From assembly GCA_012514225.1 (NCBI GenBank), contig JAAZAQ010000014.1, forward strand, positions 1 to 9,615: DNA of 9,615 nt, read 5' to 3'. The notes beneath the pieces are model-generated. The model made no database searches. It saw only the letters and a list, made by a program, of their open reading frames with translations, and was not told the DNA's origin. The DNA is from Clostridiales bacterium. GTDB taxonomy: Bacteria; Bacillota; Clostridia; Christensenellales; Aristaeellaceae. This document shows positions 8,319 through 9,615 of this stretch, one piece after another. A program made the translations under genes and the position numbers. Each line of letters starts with the position of its first letter. The first letter of the stretch is position 1.

Positions 8319-8338
8319 GCCGCGGGCAAACCCGCGGC
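8319..8338 (+). other. Perfect hairpin in the rpsQ-rplN gap (S10/spc junction)
   Basis: GCCGCGGG (8319-8326) and CCCGCGGC (8331-8338) pair perfectly around CAAA. Outer pairing of TTCC or CCT upstream with AGGAA (8341-8345) could lengthen the stem and bring it against the rplN ribosome binding site (8344-8352). No T-run follows, so it is not a standard terminator. It fills the largest gap of the operon. Processing, mRNA stability or translational control are possible roles. Confidence 0.6.
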
Positions 8339-8360
8339 CCAGGAAAAGGAGGAACCCCGT

Positions 8361-8729
8361 ATGATCCAGCCGCAGACACGGCTTAAGGTGGCCGACAATT
8401 CCGGCGCCAAGGAAATCATGTGCATCCGGGTGCTGGGCGGCTCGTTCCGCCGCTCCGGCGGCATCGGCGACGTCATCGTCGCCAGCGTGAAGACCGCGAC
8501 ACCCGGCGGCCAGGTCAAGAAGGGCGAAGTGGTGCGCGCTGTCATCGTCCGCGTGGTCAAGCAGAACCGCCGGCCCGACGGCTCCTACATTCGCTTCGAC
8601 GACAACGCCGCCGTCATCATCAACGACCAGAAGCAGCCCCGCGGCACCCGTATTTTCGGGCCTGTCGCCCGCGAGCTGCGCGAGAAGAACTACATGAAGA
8701 TAATCTCGCTGGCCCCCGAAGTGCTGTAA
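8361..8729 (+). CDS. rplN: 50S ribosomal protein L14
   Basis: L14 sits at the subunit interface near the factor-binding region, contacts 16S rRNA in bridges and is the docking site of the silencing factor RsfS. The 122 residues equal the family length. Diagnostic parts are [19 protein letters not shown] (1-19), [26 protein letters not shown] around 35-60, and the C-terminal [29 protein letters not shown] (8344-8352) lies 8 bases before the ATG. In E. coli this gene opens the separate spc operon; I see no promoter in the preceding 48 bases, so it is probably transcribed from the S10 promoter. Confidence 0.97.
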   Translation: MIQPQTRLKVADNSGAKEIMCIRVLGGSFRRSGGIGDVIVASVKTATPGGQVKKGEVVRAVIVRVVKQNRRPDGSYIRFDDNAAVIINDQKQPRGTRIFGPVARELREKNYMKIISLAPEVL

Positions 8730-8741
8730 GGAGAGACCAGG

Positions 8742-9059
8742 ATGAAAGTACACGTGAAAGCCAAGGACGAGGTCATCGTCATCTCCGGCAAGGACAAGGG
8801 CGTCAAGGGCAAGGTCCTGGCCGTCAGCCCCAAGACGGGGCGCGTGACGGTCGAGGGCGTCGCGATGGTCACCAAGCACCAGAAGTCCCGCGCCCAGGGC
8901 CAGCCCGGCGGCCTCATCAAGAAGGAAGCCGCCATCGACGCCTCCAACGTCATGCTGGTCTGCCAGAAGTGCGGCAAGCCTTCCCGCTCCGGCAGCAAGA
9001 CGCTCAAGGACGGCAAGAAAATCCGCGTCTGCAAGAAGTGCGGCGAACAAATCGACTGA
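8742..9059 (+). CDS. rplX: 50S ribosomal protein L24 with four-cysteine zinc motif
   Basis: L24 starts 50S assembly by binding the 5' end of 23S rRNA and lies near the tunnel exit. The KOW motif is at the N-terminus ([18 protein letters not shown], 11-28), followed by [10 protein letters not shown] and the conserved [17 protein letters not shown]. The C-terminal part carries CQKC (74-77) and CKKC (97-100), a four-cysteine arrangement that would bind zinc. B. subtilis L24, as I recall it, lacks these cysteines; cysteine-rich forms exist in other bacteria. At 105 residues it has the usual length. AAGGAG (8728-8733) overlaps the rplN stop and lies 8 bases before the ATG. Confidence 0.96.
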   Translation: MKVHVKAKDEVIVISGKDKGVKGKVLAVSPKTGRVTVEGVAMVTKHQKSRAQGQPGGLIKKEAAIDASNVMLVCQKCGKPSRSGSKTLKDGKKIRVCKKCGEQID

Positions 9060-9076
9060 CAGGGAGGAGCAGCCAC

Positions 9077-9615
9077 ATGGCAACCCGTTTGAAGGAAAGA
9101 TACCTGGCCGAGGCTGTGCCCGCCTTGAAGCAGAAGTTCGGCTACAAGAACCCGATGCAGATTCCCAAGCTGGAGAAAATCGTCATCAACATGGGCCTGG
9201 GCGACTGCAAGGACAACGCCAAGGCGTTGGAAGGCGCCGTGGCGGAGCTGACCGCCATCGCCGGCCAGAAGGCCCAAATCACCAAGGCCCGCAAGAGCAT
9301 CGCCAACTTCAAGGTGCGCGCGGGCATGTACATCGGCGCCAAGGTCACCATCCGGGGCGTCCGGATGGAAGAGTTCATCGATAAATTGATGAATGTGGCA
9401 CTTCCCCGCGTGCGCGACTTCCGCGGCGTTTCCGTAAAGGCCTTCGACGGCCGCGGCAACTACGCCCTGGGCATCCGCGAACAGCTCCTGTTTCCCGAAA
9501 TCGATTACGACAAGGTGGAAAAGGTCCGGGGCATGGAAATCATCTTCGAGACCACCGCCAAGACCGATGAGGAATGCATGGAGCTCCTGCGGCTGCTGGG
9601 CATGCCGTTCGCACA
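9077..9615 (+). CDS. rplE: 50S ribosomal protein L5 (3' end cut by window)
   Basis: L5 binds 5S rRNA in the central protuberance and contacts the P-site tRNA. The window holds 179 complete codons and two bases, without a stop. The family is about 179-180 residues, so only the last few codons are missing. Translation begins [22 protein letters not shown] and shows [14 protein letters not shown] (30-43), [22 protein letters not shown] around 70-91, and the conserved [10 protein letters not shown] and [29 protein letters not shown] (9062-9069) lies 7 bases before the ATG. It follows rplX by 17 bases; the operon clearly continues beyond the window. Confidence 0.96.
   Translation, partial: MATRLKERYLAEAVPALKQKFGYKNPMQIPKLEKIVINMGLGDCKDNAKALEGAVAELTAIAGQKAQITKARKSIANFKVRAGMYIGAKVTIRGVRMEEFIDKLMNVALPRVRDFRGVSVKAFDGRGNYALGIREQLLFPEIDYDKVEKVRGMEIIFETTAKTDEECMELLRLLGMPFA

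Noticed and set aside
8319..8338. Terminator between rpsQ and rplN
   Set aside because: No T-run on the plus strand; the next base stretch is the rplN binding site, and no promoter for rplN is visible.
8040..9083. Long minus-strand open frame opposite rpsQ, rplN and rplX
   Set aside because: Covers three certain genes on the other strand; composition typical of antisense frames in GC-rich DNA.

Overview
The window comes from a GC-rich bacterium, most probably a high-GC member of the Clostridia/Firmicutes. Three things point there: the unbroken S10-spc gene order, strong AAAGGAGG-type ribosome binding sites before nearly every gene, and the style of the proteins (L16 starting MLMPKRV, clostridial-type L3 and L2 tails, L24 with a four-cysteine C-terminus). 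This is inference from sequence character; the genus cannot be named.

Layout. Positions 1-3000 hold two minus-strand metabolic genes. The first is a tyrosine phenol-lyase (49-1428) with its own promoter and a possible bipartite operator. A 520-base non-coding stretch with several hairpins follows, including a good terminator facing the minus strand. Next is an AroE-family shikimate dehydrogenase (1949-2806) with its own sigma-A-type promoter. Positions 2807-3220 form a divergent regulatory region. It carries the aroE promoter, then an AT-rich palindrome and A-tracts in front of a near-consensus promoter, and then a 143-base structured leader of the ribosomal operon.

From 3221 to the right edge the plus strand carries rpsJ, rplC, rplD, rplW, rplB, rpsS, rplV, rpsC, rplP, rpmC, rpsQ, rplN, rplX and rplE (the last cut by the window edge). 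The genes are tightly packed, with gaps of 11 to 48 bases or overlaps of 1 to 4. The largest gap holds a perfect hairpin at the rpsQ/rplN junction, which is where E. coli separates the S10 and spc operons.

How they work together. The ribosomal genes build both subunits, and several of the proteins (L22, L23, L24, L29, L4) line or surround the exit tunnel. The two minus-strand genes touch aromatic amino acid metabolism from opposite ends: AroE family proteins act in the route that makes tyrosine, and tyrosine phenol-lyase breaks tyrosine into phenol, pyruvate and ammonia. They have separate promoters and a terminator between them, so co-transcription is unlikely.

I found no clearly new multi-gene system. 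The points most worth a second look are the structured S10 leader, the palindrome and A-tracts at the S10 promoter, the altered substrate-binding motif of the AroE homologue, the long inverted repeat at the tpl promoter, and the junction hairpin.
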